This document shows, in pieces, positions 1-11,225 of a stretch of DNA of 64,000 bases. Within the stretch, counting starts at the first letter, position 1, and each line of letters begins with the position of its first letter. The notes beneath the pieces are model-generated. The model did no database searches. It had not been told where the DNA came from and was given only the letters and a program-made list of their open reading frames with translations. The position numbers and the translations under genes are program-made. Location of the stretch: the NCBI GenBank assembly GCA_963565915.1, contig OY751488.1:4340001-4404000 (forward strand). Direction: 5' to 3'. Source of the DNA: Entoloma clypeatum. Lineage: Eukaryota > Basidiomycota > Agaricomycetes > Agaricales > Entolomataceae.

Positions 1-181
1 GAATACGGTCCAGCAGCGAGAGCGTCAGTTTGACCTTGGAGATAGGAATAGATCAGAATCTAGGGCATTGCTGGAAAAACATCACTGGCTCACTGCAGGA
101 CTTGGTACCCTTTATATTCAAGGCTGTGGCGAGCGGACTCAAGGCGACGAGGAAAGCGAGGTTGGAGACCGTCCACTTCAT
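1..181 (-). CDS. GH12 endoglucanase/xyloglucanase-like protein, 5' end only (cut by window edge)
   Basis: Read on the minus strand, an ATG at 181 opens a signal peptide (MKWTVSNLAFLVALSPLATA). Exon 1 is 94-181; an intron follows at 35-93 (GTGAGC donor, AAG acceptor), and exon 2 runs off the window. The protein start after the intron (CSQTDALAAGPY) matches the complete GH12 gene at 1868-2895 (CRQSDTIPAGPY), and the intron has the same position and phase. About 200 bp of upstream sequence is also shared, so this is an inverted paralog. GH12 enzymes are secreted beta-1,4-glucanases or xyloglucanases acting on plant cell wall. Whether this copy keeps its catalytic residues cannot be seen here. 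Confidence 0.75.
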
Positions 182-1867
182 CGTAGGCAGTGTTCGAAAG
201 AAAATGCTAGAACGGGGATGGGTTGTGATCTGGATTGCACCCCTTCTTATACTTGTTGGTGTTTCGAAGCACAGACCCAGAAAATTTGTGGGAAGATGTT
301 TTCAATTATTAGAAAACAGGGTATGTCCTCCACCTCCACAGGGACGTGCAGCCAGTCTGGTATGACCCAAACGGATGAATTGTTTGGAGGCTATCCGGTA
401 TCACGTATCGCGGGTAGGGGCCCTAGCATAGACAGTTGGAAGGAGAAACAAGGCGGACAAATTGATCGGAAAAACTCACAACAACGACACGGAGAGTCTT
501 CGCCATGTTCAACTCTTGACAATGTGATGCCCCGGACAGTCGGGACTTCGATTCTGGTGTCTGGAGTTGGAATGGATCAAATGCAAGTTTCGAGCCGTCG
601 TGGCCGAGTCTCTGAGCAGTGAGATGAGGTGATTCATCAGTTCAAGAGGTTGGCTTCCAATGCTTCCGAGACGTGAGACTGGCGCCGCTTTTCCCAAAGC
701 AATCGCTTGTGCCCGATCAGAAGTTCAGAACAGACACGAGCATCTTCGTCCCGAAGGTTGAACGTTGAGTGTTGAGTCTGTGCTCGAAGAAGAAATCTCA
801 ACGACAATATGTTCGCAGTTGGGAAATTCGCTGGCGGAACGATTTTCTTTGACGCCTAACCAATTTGTTGTGGCGAATTGAAGCGTGGTGATCCCTGAGT
901 TCGCCGTCGCAGTGTGAGAGGCTCAATTGCACGGTCTTGGACAATGCGCTGATCCGCTCGTCTAAACCGGCCTGAATGGCCATAGGCAACATTTTTTGGG
1001 AAAACAAAGCCTCAGAAGACTTCTCCTGTGTGTGTGTTCCGCTCAAGTTGAGACGCGTTTCTGACTAGCCATGGAAGTGGTCGACTAGGTTACATACATA
1101 AGTTACTTTGTTTCATCTGGTAAGTCAGATCTCGGGGTTGTGGGAGGCGAGCGTTCACGAAGACTCACAGTTTTTAGGTGTCAAAAGAGAGAGATATATG
1201 AGATGAAGGAGCAATATGAGGGTAGAGATGTGCATCCAGTGTTATGATAGGGAGGAAAGGGCTCGACGAACCGAAGATCGTGGGCTGAGAAGGAAGATGG
1301 CACTCAGGCTGGTCTTGCATAAGCTTCAAACCCAACCCAACGTCTCGGAGGCAATGGGAGATCAACGTTCAACTTTTGAACTGCTGTATCGACCTTGGCC
1401 CTGATCTCGACACAAGAATCGAATTCGAAGTTCCGAGTCCACGGAGTGCGTCGCATTCTCGGAATTCGAACACGGCGAAGACCCTTGTCGTTGTTGTGAA
1501 AATTTCTACTCACTTCCTAGGCTTTCTAGGCCTTATTAGAAGCTTTGAACGGGACAGGGACCCTCGTTGATGTCACCCTTGAATTTTCTGCGCGTCATGG
1601 GCACTCCATTGCGAACGCCCACATTTGTTATTTCAAGGATCCATGCTAGGCTCAACCATGCGATACCGGATAGCTTCCAAAGAATTCAACCCAACCCTTT
1701 GGACCATACCCACGATCGTTGCTGTGGAAGTGGAGAATCGTCTGACTCCGTTTTACGCCTTTTTCCTTCGGGTCCATTCGTCGGAACACCAACAGTCATG
1801 AAAAGGGGTGCAGTTCAAAGTCATAACCTAATCCCGTCTCGACTTTTCCTTCCGCACGCTGCCTACG
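182..1867. promoter_or_regulatory. Divergent intergenic region between two inverted GH12 genes
   Basis: Both flanks carry the same promoter blocks in inverted orientation. The block gataccggatagc-tccaaa lies at 1662-1680 (206 bp upstream of the right gene) and, reversed, at 383-402 (221 bp upstream of the left gene). A second shared block, aacaccaaca followed by aaggggtgca, and the tract ctgcctacgATG occur just upstream of both start codons. The middle (about 600-1600) shows no gene I can support. One minus-strand open frame at 798-1046 has plausible composition but no recognisable family or splice partners. Confidence 0.6.
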
Positions 1868-2895
1868 ATGAATTTGAGAGTCGCTTTCCTCGTCGCCTTG
1901 ATTCCACTCGCCATGGCCTCCCCGCTCGCTGAGTTGGATGTCAAGCCTGCTCGGCGCTGCCGTGAGCCAGCAATGTCTTTTTTTAGCACGCCCTAGATCC
2001 TGATCTATTTCTATCTTCTCAAGGTCAATCCGACACTATCCCCGCCGGACCATATACACTTGCCGTCAATTCATTGCTGAAACATGGCACGTCGCCGTCA
2101 GGCTCAGTCTGCGCTCAGGTCGATTCTCAGAGTCGCAAAGACATTGCGTGGTCGACCATTTGGTCCAGGAAAGCTGGTAACGGACAAAGCTACGCGAACG
2201 TTGGTGTGAAAAATGGCCTCCACAAGCAACTCTCCGCTATCCAGTCCATCCAAGTAAATCCCTCTCATCCACGTTTGACCCTCCTTGCTGATTTCTTGGG
2301 GCTGTTTTAAGTCATCATGGTCGTGGTCACAAAGCACTACATCCGTTGTCGCCAATGTCGCGTACCAGCTGACCACTTCCTTCACGCCGAAAGGGGCTGA
2401 CGCCAATGAGATCAGGATCTGGCTTGCGAAGTTCAACGTGCTCCCAATTTCAAGGGATCCTGGAAAGCCGGTACCTGTGAAATCTGGTATTTCTCTTGCC
2501 GAACACTCTTGGTCAGTCTAGGGGCAATGTTTTCTCGTTGAAGAACCTTTACCGGGTATAATACAGGGACCTTTACGTCGGACCGCTTGATGGTAAAACC
2601 ATCTTCACTTTTGTTCCTTCCAGCGGAACTATCCCAAAATTCAGTGGTGATTTGAAAGTGTTCCTTGCTGTGAGCTTGTTTTTTTCGTGGCACCAGAGTC
2701 TGAGTGTTCAAACCTGTCTCATAGCATCTGGTCTCGAACCAAGACTTCAGCAGTACCCAATACCTCACTGCCTTGCGAGCAGGCACAGCAGCTATCTCAG
2801 GATCCGCCACATTCAAAACGTATGTCCTCATTTCATCATGGATGGATTGTGGACTGACACTTACTAGGACGTCCTATCACGCGGTCATCAACTAG
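1868..2895 (+). CDS. GH12 family protein, probable pseudoenzyme
   Basis: Five exons join into a secreted protein of about 240 residues, the usual GH12 size. A signal peptide (MNLRVAFLVALIPLAMA) is followed by the GH12 core: PYTLAVNS, GSVCAQVDS, KQLSAIQSIQ, ANVAYQL, NEIRIWLA, WDLYVGPLDGKTIFTFVP, FSGDL and QYLTALRAG. The nucleophile glutamate is present in NEIRIWL. In the family the acid/base glutamate lies in the motif GTEPF near the C-terminus; here the codons read GTAAI, so that glutamate is alanine. The NLWG tryptophan motif near the N-terminus is also absent (NSLLKHG). Introns have normal GT-AG borders and the frame is open, so the gene appears expressed-competent but catalytically compromised. 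It diverges from a GH12 paralog at the window edge. Confidence 0.85.
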
Positions 2896-3490
2896 GGGAA
2901 GGAAAACATCGGTTTCTAGCAGCACGAGTCACAATAGAACTTTATTGTCTGATCTTGGAGCGTGAAGGCGAGTTTCGCTTGAGCTCTGTTGAGGATGGAC
3001 GCAAATGCTAAAATGTCGTGAGGTGAGAAAGAACAAATAGTCTTTTTTGGTGAAGGAAGGACAACCTTCAGATCCTCGAAGGGCCCCGCCTGCCGAGGAC
3101 TGAGGCAGACCTCGTGCATTGGCAATAACAAGAGAGATTCAGTTTCGTCCAACCATCATGATCACACTTCTTACATCTGACCCGGCATCGACTTCAAGAG
3201 TCACCGGGAAAGGCTTGGGGAATCCCGAGTCTCCTCAATTCCCTAGTAGCCAGGAGATCCTCAGGGGCACGAGTACTCGCACGTATGTACGCGCTCCACC
3301 TACGGACAATTGCCTACAAGTAACGTGGAGTCGTTCAACCAGCCCGACAGTAACCCACATCAAGTCTGGCGAAATGATTTGATGTTCAGTCTCAACTGGC
3401 TACAGATCACCTCTGCTTCGCCTTTACTCCCAGTCCCGCTCCGTCCCTTTCTTTCTGGTCGCTTCCGCCCACAGCTTTTCCTGCCACTAT
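2896..3490. other. Intergenic, no supported gene
   Basis: This holds the 3' flank of the GH12 gene. A minus-strand open frame at 2916-3152 and plus-strand frames from 3119 show no domain and no convincing splice chain. Confidence 0.4.
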
Positions 3491-3494
3491 CTAC

Positions 3495-4165
3495 CACTCG
3501 ACAGGTCTCCGACACCTCCCCCGGACCCTATGCGAAACGAACAACACGCACCTCCCTCATGCTTCCATCCCTACCGGCGACATCTTCATTCACGCCGGCG
3601 ACCTTATCTAGACAGGCTCCATATCCGAGCTTCGTCTCACTCTGGATCGGATCTGTGCCCTTCCGCACATCCATATGCATAGCAGGCAACCACAACACTG
3701 CGCTCCGCACACAAAGCTCAGCACGACCAGCTGAATTTCGCCGGACTGACCTATCTCTGCGACGAGACGGTCGAGCTCTCGATCAGAGGCCGCAGCCTAC
3801 GCGTCCTCGGCAGCCCCTGGACACCACAATCGTTTTCCAATATATACTCACGCGACCGCGCTCTGCACCGATGGACCAAGATTTCCTGCAGATCTCGACA
3901 TCCTGATCACCACACGACCAGCCAAAAGCCCACTTGGACCTCAATGGCCGTGGATGCGAAGCACTGCTCGATGGGCTGTGGACATCAAGAGTCAAGACCT
4001 TCGGATATGGCCATATCCACGGCGTGGCTACGCTCAGATGGGACGACTCGGAGGTGCAGAAACGCTGGGAAAATGTGATCAGGGCAAGAAAAGTCGGATG
4101 GTATGGCCCGGGCGCGATTCAACTTGTTTTCATCTGCACGCTGGTTCGGGCGTACTGCCCCTCAA
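3495..4165 (+). pseudogene. Calcineurin-like metallophosphoesterase (MPPED2/MPP239-type) remnant
   Basis: Pieces of a metallophosphoesterase can be read in order but in different frames: QVSDTS near 3505, GDIFIHAGDLI then an in-frame TAG at 3609-3611, CIAGNHNTALRT near 3680, GLTYLCDETVELSIRGR and GSPWTP near 3750-3825, then LDLNGRGCEALLDGLW, YGHIHG and VQKRWENVIRARKVGW up to about 4110. Fungal members have SDTHG, GDL, GNHD, THGP and GHxH metal-binding motifs. Here SDTHG is SDTSPG, GNHD is GNHN and THGP is TTRP; only the last is near intact. The stop codon, the frameshifts and the lost metal ligands together show a decayed gene. Confidence 0.75.
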
Positions 4166-4840
4166 GCCTAGTAGGTATGACTGGCTCTGGAACCAGCCTA
4201 CCAGGTTGACATGACTGTGCTCTGGACGTCTGGTTGACCTGACTGTTATTTTTATATCGGTTTTGTCATTAGTTATAACTGTATCATGGTCTAGTAGCTA
4301 TTATCGTCCCAGCGTGGTATATTACAAAAAAATTTTGTCAAAAAAAATGTCGAGGAAGGAAAAATTGGGAGGCTGAGGCCTGAGCGGGGGCACGAATGTT
4401 CGGAGTAAGTTGTATTCTATTTGACTTGAAGCTTGAAGGCCTATACTCACAACCAAAGAGGTTCAATGTAAGTCTCGCCCTCAGACTGGCTCCCTGCGTG
4501 TTCACAACGCACTCATATACACCGATAGATGAGGTTGGCCTTCCCCTAGAGGCTGACCTGGTCAGCACCACCTGAATGGTCAAAATGTTTGCCAGGACCA
4601 AACCTGGTTTCCTTACAGTTGAAGCATGGTTGCTTCTGAAGCTTGAAGCTTGAAGTTTAGCGTTGTCAGACAAATTACCATTCGGGTGCCGAACTTGGGC
4701 GCCAAGTGATCCTACCAGGATTAACCCAAAGGATGCCTCGGCAGCCACGCGCCGCGTCCCTGTTTCTCGCTACTTAGCAACCATGGCATGGTGCGTATAC
4801 TTGTCGTCATTCTTCCACCTTAAGCAAGCAAGCTGCGAGT
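4166..4840. other. Intergenic between phosphoesterase remnant and SDR gene
   Basis: AT-rich sequence around 4240-4350 and no supported coding unit. Short repeated words (gaagcttgaag near 4430 and 4635-4650) are present but form no clear array. Confidence 0.35.
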
Positions 4841-6178
4841 ATGGCTCGCCTCAGCACCCTCAGCTTCCTCTCAGAACACTGGAAAAAGCTGCCTCAACCC
4901 GCAAAGGCCGATCTGTCTGGAAAGACTGTGGTGGTCGTCGGTGCAAACACCGGTCTCGGTTTCGAAGCTTCAAAGCATTTTGCCAGGATGAACCCTGGAC
5001 GGCTTATTCTGGCTTGTAGAAGTGCTGCTAGGGGCGAGGCAGCGATCCAGAGTAAGAAGGTTGCACTTGTCATAAATTTGGGATGAATGTGCTTACTACG
5101 CAATTCCCATCTTACTCAAAGAGCTGGAGGAAGAGACTGGTTACCGATCAGCAGAAGTTTGGCTCATAGATTTGGGCGAGTTCTCTTCAGTGAAAGCCTT
5201 CGCGGACAAGTTCGAGCAAGACGGCGGTCGCTTGGATATACTCGTTGAGAACGCCGCAATCATCGATTACAAATATGAAGCGACCACCAATGGTTGGGAA
5301 TCTCTGTATGTCTGCCCATAAAAAACATAATCCACTTTCCAATTGACCGTGTCATTTCCAGACTGCAAGTCAACTACATCAGTCTTGCCCTTCTTGCCTT
5401 GCTTCTACTCCCTCGAATGATTCAGACCGGAAAGGATCATGGAACACGGCCACGGTTGGTTGCCGTATCGAGTTTCATGCATATGTCTGGCAAGTTTGAG
5501 CAGAAAATCCTCACTGATAAACATATCTTGAAGACTATCGGGAGTAAAGAATACTGTACACAAAAGTACGTCCCCATTTCCCCATACTCATTAGACCGTA
5601 TAATTCACATTGATCTCATTAGGGCGATGGAAAATCGCTACAGCGACACAAAACGTCTGCATACACCTTCCTATGATCTCTCGCCAAACGCTCACAACTA
5701 TACGCATATCTAGTTCTCAACGTCCTCTTCATTCGCGCACTCAACGATCGAATCCCAGCCTCGGATCACTCTGTCATTGTCAACTCTGTCAACCCAGGGT
5801 TCTGCTATTCCGAATTGCGGCGGGACGTCGGAGGCCTTAGAGCCGTCGTTGCTTCCATCGGCGAAAAGCTGTTTGCGCGGACAACAGAAGAAGGTTCGCG
5901 AACGCTCGTTTACGCGGCGGTAGGACAACCGGACCGCGAGGATGAAATGCGCGGCGCGTACATCACTTGTACGCATGTTGCGGAGGAAGGGGACTTTGTC
6001 TTGAGTGAGGAGGGGAGGGTTGCGCAGAACAAGATTTGGGTGAGTGTTGTCTGTCGGAGAGATAAGAATGACGCGAGCGGATATTACCTTGCAGGACGAA
6101 CTGGTAGAATTGCTGGAAGCGGTTGATCCTCGAGTCCGGACCACTGTTGCAACCCATCTCACAGAAGTAAAGAACTAA
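4841..6178 (+). CDS. Short-chain dehydrogenase/reductase (retinol dehydrogenase-like)
   Basis: An NAD(P)-dependent oxidoreductase of the classical SDR fold, spliced from six exons to roughly 320 residues. The start MARLSTLSFLSEHWKKLP leads into the dinucleotide motif VVVVGANTGLGFEASKHFAR (TGxxxGxG). The structural motif is LVENAAI, the common fungal variant of NNAG. The active site is YSDTK, on a small exon near 5623-5660 (MENRYSDTK, continuing after an intron as LLNVLFIRAL), which supplies the YxxxK pair. VNSVNPGFCYSELRRD follows the catalytic helix. The last exon (DELVEILEAVDPR to TEVKN-stop) starts near 6096. A paralog lies 35 kb away on the other strand (39400-40653). The substrate cannot be inferred. 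Confidence 0.85.
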
Positions 6179-6763
6179 TATTTGGAATTTACTGGAACGT
6201 TATGGCAGTCCCCTTTCCGCGCCATGATCTTGCATGCTTCAGACTTTACTTTCGACGCCTTATCTTCATGAAGCTTCCACTGTCGGGTTACGACTACCGA
6301 TAGCGGGTTCCCGTTATTCTCGCTCGCTAAAAAACCAAGAAAAGGAGGAGTCTTCGCCTGTTCAATTCCCAATCCAACGATGATAGGCCCCGCGGTTGTT
6401 CCAACCGAACAATTCGCAGTTCCACACGATAGAGCCAAGAAAAAGGAGGAAGGTAAAGGTGGATGCCGAGATGGATGTTGATTAGGGGATCCGTGTCTTG
6501 CCTACACCAGCAGCTGATAACGACAGTTGAGACTTTACGAAGATGTTGCTAGAGATAAGAATATTACAATAATAGTATGACATGTGTACGATACAGTACT
6601 TAAGCATATGGGATAGATTCCTGTGAAGATACCAAGAAGTAAAAGCACGATTGTGACACGAAGCGATAAGCAAGGGAACAAGATGAAAAGAAGTTGAGAT
6701 GGAGGACAAGGAGACTCGTAGGTAGAAAGACGAAGCCGAAAAAAAAAGAGACGCCACACGCCC
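6179..6763. other. Intergenic, convergent 3' ends of SDR and Smr genes
   Basis: No supported gene. This is probably the two 3' UTRs; open frames here lack domains. Confidence 0.4.
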
Positions 6764-8868
6764 TCACCGTTTTCCGCGCACAACCAGCCCGCCATCCCAC
6801 GTGCCGACAACCCAGCCATCCTCAAGCAACGCTTTCCGGATGGCAGGTTTCAGCACGCTCACTTGGTTGACGGAGTGCGCTCCCCGGCCCGTGATGATCT
6901 TGAGAGGTTTACCTGTCGATACAGCAAGGGTAATCATTCGTCTTCGTTTCTTTTTTTTTTTTTCCAACTTGGAGGGTATCAGAAAGGACGTACTGGGGGA
7001 GGAACCTTCGGAATTGAGAATCTCTTTGACGAGGATGACGGCTTCGGCGGCTGTGGTGCCGTGTAGGTCGACGGTCGTTGGGTCGTTGGATGCAAGTCTG
7101 GTTGTAAGTTTGCTTTAGCATCTCGACCATGCATGATATGGAGATGGCACCTTTTAGACTCGACCATACTCCGTGCAGCTTCCAGCGCCTCTTTCTTCGC
7201 GACCTCTTGAAATTCCCTTGCCTTGAACATCAACAAAAACAGGAGGGAATTAAACACCGGTCTGCCAATTGCAAGAAGGAAACACACACACACCCTCTCA
7301 GCGAAATAAAGCGCCACCTCTCCACCCCTGTTGTTCGAATTCCCGCGCTGCCACATCCACGCAGCCCGCCTCAGCATCTCATCGCGCTTCCGCATGCTCT
7401 CCCTCATCCTCCGTCGATGCTCGCCCAGCTCGCCGACATCGCCTCTGCCACCCTGGCCAAAGGTGTTACCGGCGCCTTTGACTTTGTTCCCGTTGACGTC
7501 GCGGTTGTACGCGGGGATGTGCTGCGCCAGTGGGTGCGGGCCTCTGTGTGGTATGTGCCGCTTTGGGATGGACTGCCATTGGGACGGGTTGATCTTCGTC
7601 GACGGGGAGGGCGGCGGCTTGGGTTTTGGACGGGATTGGGGCGGAGGTGGGATTGGTGGAGGCTGTGAAGGGAGGGTGTGTTGTCTCGGTTTGGGTTTCG
7701 TCATAACGGAGGGTGGAGGGTTGGTGTGGTAGACTCCCATCTCAAGGTAGCTGGATGAGTCGGCATCAAGGTCCCGCAGGAGTTTGATGAGGTCGAGGGA
7801 GTCGTCGCCGTTCCCGTGGGTGGCCTGGAGTACAATTTCGATGTCAGAGATGAGCCGGTTGTGGTCGTCGTAGGATAGTGCCTGGAAGTCGGGTAAGAGG
7901 ATGTCTAAGAGGATAAATAAGGTGTCGGTGTGTTCTTCCGGAGAGGGTTGCATGTGTGCTTTGCATATAGATGCGAGGCAGGCGCGTAAGGCGATGTAGG
8001 GGGTCTGGTGGTCTGGTGAATGGAAATAGGACTGGAAGAAGGAGGGTTGATGCGGAGGGAGGAGAGTGGCGAGATGGGAAGATAATGACGAGAGCTGCGT
8101 CCAAGGATCTGGTACAGACGAGCCCAATGTGTTTGCCTTTTTGGCAACGGGTCGGATGGGCTTGCGTTGTTGTTGGCGCACATCACTCAAGATGAGAGTG
8201 TTCCCCTTTATGTTCTTCCGCTTCACCGATGTCGTCTTCTTGGCTCCGACAGTTTGCCATTTCGACTCTTCATCGCGCAATGGTGAGTTTTGTAAATCTT
8301 CATCTCCATCTAACCCCTCTAACCCACGTTCCTCCATCTCGCGAATCGACTCGGCAGTCAAGATGCCAGCGACGACGTCCCATAGATCTAGTTCACCCAC
8401 GTCTGCATTCTTCAATGCCGAGCTGAGAGTCTTGGTAGCCACATGTGGCAAGGCCGCTTGCAAAAAACCAAGAGGAGAACTGAAGGCATCTTGCGACGGC
8501 TGCGACGTCGACGAGGTCAAAGAACTTGGGCCAGTTGTGTAGTCCTCGCAGTAGAGATGTGAGGAGCTGGACGTGTCTGTCGGCGACGACACCTGGACTT
8601 GAAGGTCTGACACTTCACAGAGCTGGGACAGGTCTGCTTGTGCCGCGAGCTCGCGCAGAGTGGCTCGAAGACCGTCAATTTGCCTCGGCGATGGAGAAGA
8701 GACGGTTCCTGCCTGGTCTGATTCCAGATCACCGACCAAAGCTGCGATGAGTGAAGAGTCTAGTGATGGGCAAAATTCGTGCTGGGGTAGAAATGTTGAT
8801 CAAACTCGTTGATAGCGGCGGTACAATATTACCTGAAGGCGATCGAAAATGGATTGATTTTTGCTCAT
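6764..8868 (-). CDS. CUE-DUF1771-Smr domain protein (Cue2/N4BP2-like nuclease candidate)
   Basis: Exon 1 (MSKNQSIFDRLQ) is joined over a short intron to HEFCPSLDSSLIAALVGDLE, a CUE-like N-terminus. A long acidic/Ser-rich and then Pro-rich linker follows. The DUF1771 helix (EHRRRMRESMRKRDEMLRRA to MWQRGN, then after an intron AREFQEVAKKEALEAARS) comes next. The C-terminal Smr domain reads TVDLHGTT with the DxH motif, and then KPLKIITGRGAHS, ending at GGLVVRGKR-stop. In yeast, Cue2 with this architecture cuts mRNA in collided ribosomes (no-go decay). The same domain order and intact DLH and GRGxHS motifs suggest an active endonuclease, but the specific ribosome role is inferred. Five or so exons; about 630 residues, longer than yeast Cue2 because of the linker. 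Confidence 0.8.
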
Positions 8869-9020
8869 TTTGCTGGGAACGAGGTGGTCGTTGGCAAGAG
8901 GGATAGGGGAAGCGCTCAGCACGATGATTAAAGGATCACGTGTCAGTTTACCCCACAGCCTCGTCGGGCCCCTCACCATGCGACGACCTGCAATCTGGAA
9001 CCTTTATTAACATTTGTATC

Positions 9021-9577
9021 ATGTTGTTCTACTATTCACTCACAGCTGCATCCATTGCGCTAATGGTCGTATGTAAGTCATTCCAGGATTCTGGACCTCC
9101 GTATATCCAGCTTACCTTTGGCAGTCTACCGTTACCGCACCACCATCACCCCCCATGTGCACCTCCCAGACAGGCTCAGGTCGATGTTCCCCGCACTCAG
9201 CCACTATACACCGCTGTCCACGTTCTCCCAACAAGCAGGCGCAGGCATGACGTCCTCCGACTTTGACATCGAGGCGAATATGAGGGACGGAGATTCACGC
9301 AGCGGCCTGGACGAGCAGGGGACTCGCGAAGTGATGGAGATCATGAGGAGAGAACGTGTAAAGTACGTCGAACCTTGAACGCCTACAAACGACTCGAGGG
9401 CATGACGTTTACTTGTTGCAGTTTCGACCAAGCCAGATTGATTCGGCATAACCGTATCCTCGCCCAGAACGGCATCGACCCATCGGGTGAGTTTAGCTGA
9501 TGGGAGAGGTATCCAAACTTCTGATTCTCATTCCATTAGGGATGCCTTTGGATTCGAAAGCAATTACACGGCTCTGA
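9021..9577 (+). CDS. DUF2015 / UPF0357 small membrane-anchored protein
   Basis: Four exons can be joined with phase-consistent GT-AG introns: 9021-9072 (GTAAGT donor), 9125 to about 9363, a third exon beginning TTTCGACC near 9420, and the last ending at TGA 9577. The product (about 120 residues) starts with a hydrophobic segment (MLFYYSLTAASIALMVVFYR) followed by LSHYTPLSTFSQQ, AGMTSSDFDIEANM, DGDSRSGLDEQGTREVMEIM and RVNFDQARLIRHNRILAQNG. This matches the fungal UPF0357/DUF2015 family (yeast YCL012C), whose function is unknown. The conserved DSRxGLDE and FDxAR blocks are intact. Confidence 0.82.
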
Positions 9578-10205
9578 ACTTTGTTCCCTTATCTTTTTGT
9601 CCTTTGGGCATGCTTATCGCAGGTCAATCCTAGCAACACTCACCTTCCTTGCAACACAAACCTCACTCTTTCATCGGGATTTTCATGTATTTTTTATATC
9701 GTCGTTCCTCATATATACAATGGTTTCAAGCCGCCTTCTTTGAATCCTGTCCCGTTATCGGCTTCCTGCTCCACGCTGTACTTTTGGACTGTCTTCATCT
9801 GCTGGTAAGTCCTCCCATTCTTTAACTTCCACGTCCTGACTAATCTGCCGACAGAGACTAGGTATCTCGAGGGGATCATTATACCAAGCCACAGTGCTCC
9901 TAGCGCGCATATAACGTCAATGTTCTAAACTCACACAGCCATATTTCCTCGTCTCAAAACCTCATGTGGGATTTAATTTTTTGTGCTGACTCCACAGGTC
10001 CCCTGGAATCTACGTCATACAACCTCCCATCGCAAATTTCCTGTGATCCATACTCTTCCTGCGCGAATATCTCTTTTTCGAGCTGAAATTGAAATCCTAT
10101 CATTCTCTTCTGAATTCTTTGCAATTGGGCATTTCGGAAAACGCCTGTCACTCAATTTGCCCTCTCCTCGAGCTACTCTTTGGACACTTTTAATGCTCAC
10201 TCGGG
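9578..10205. other. Unassigned stretch
   Basis: No gene can be supported. Short plus-strand frames (9581-9808, 9983-10267) lack domains and splice continuity. Confidence 0.3.
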
Positions 10206-10209
10206 ACTA

Positions 10210-11000
10210 TCTTAATCTGTTTACCCATATGAAGGACAGCCTAGGAAACACCCACCGACAACCGTAATTACGGGCTCGTTGTCCAGAAACCCCTCTTCGC
10301 CGTACTCGGCGGCGGAAGACAAAAAAGCGTTTATGAAAACGCTCTCCCCTCGCAAGAAGGGGTCGGAGCCATCTCCCGGTGGGTTTCTGGCGGGAATCCA
10401 CAAATGTAAACTGTCCTTGCTAACGAGCTTCATTCCGGTCCAGTCTCCGGCTAAGTTCCGAGCTCAAGAATCTTCGCCCGGAACCCCAACACCGAGGTCG
10501 TAAGAATCGAGTGTGCCGTCCTCGGCTAGGGTAGCTTTCGAATGGGCGACGTACTCGATAGGGGAAGCCCTTGGATCTTTTGTACGCCGGATGAGAGGGC
10601 GGGGACTTTGCATGCTGAATGTGAGAGAAAGCCCAATGTCTCACTGTGCGCGATCATAGACTTACTGGGTGATCCATTACGCAGATATCATAACTGAAAA
10701 GTGGAAAGGGCGCGGCATGAACCGTGCTATACTCCGTCCTCACGCGTCCTTCCGAGTTCCAGCTAACTAAAAACACACACCTTGAAAGATCTGTATTGAA
10801 GTCATATAACCGAGGATAAACCAGTGCGACGAGATCGCGCTCGACGTACGAGCGGGTGAGCATGATCCGGATATCCAAATACAGCCACATGAAGACGAGG
10901 TCCTTTCACAGCTTGTCAATCTACAGCTCCTCGGAATCCGTGTCTGGCTGCGGCATGTTGGGCAGACAGCTCCCCGAATCACTGCCCCGTGCACAGATCT
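10210..11000 (-). pseudogene. Unrecognised protein remnant or badly resolved multi-exon gene
   Basis: The minus strand holds consecutive blocks that read like real protein: FMWLYLDIRIMLTRSYVERD and LVALVYPRLYDFNTDLSR near 10790-10900, VSWNSEGRVRTEYSTVHAAP near 10700-10760, SPIEYVAHSKATLAEDGTLD near 10520-10590, then DSYDLGVGVPG and, after a TGA near 10500, DWTGMKLVSKDSLHLWIPAR and NAFLSSAAEYGEEGFLDNEP. Two stop codons (before KDLVFMWL and after PGEDS) are not clearly removed by introns. I do not recognise the family. It may be a host gene with very short introns or a pseudogene. Confidence 0.35.
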
Positions 11001-11225
11001 CATCTCATTTGCGCCGCTCCTACCCTGTAAGCGCAGGCGTCGTGACGGTGCATGGCAGCATGGGTGAGCTTCTCAGTTGCGAGTGAGCGTGCGGTCGTGA
11101 GGCTTTTGCAGAAGTCATAAGTTACTCCAAAAATAGCCGATCTGACGGAATGAAGACAGTGATGAACAGAAATGGGGCGTGCAGTGCGGGGGAGCATGGG
11201 CTTAGTCCAGGTTGAAACACACAGT

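Noticed and set aside
68..622. 184-codon plus-strand ORF at the left edge
   Set aside because: Covers, in antisense, the signal-peptide exon and promoter of the left GH12 gene, which has homology and a matched intron.
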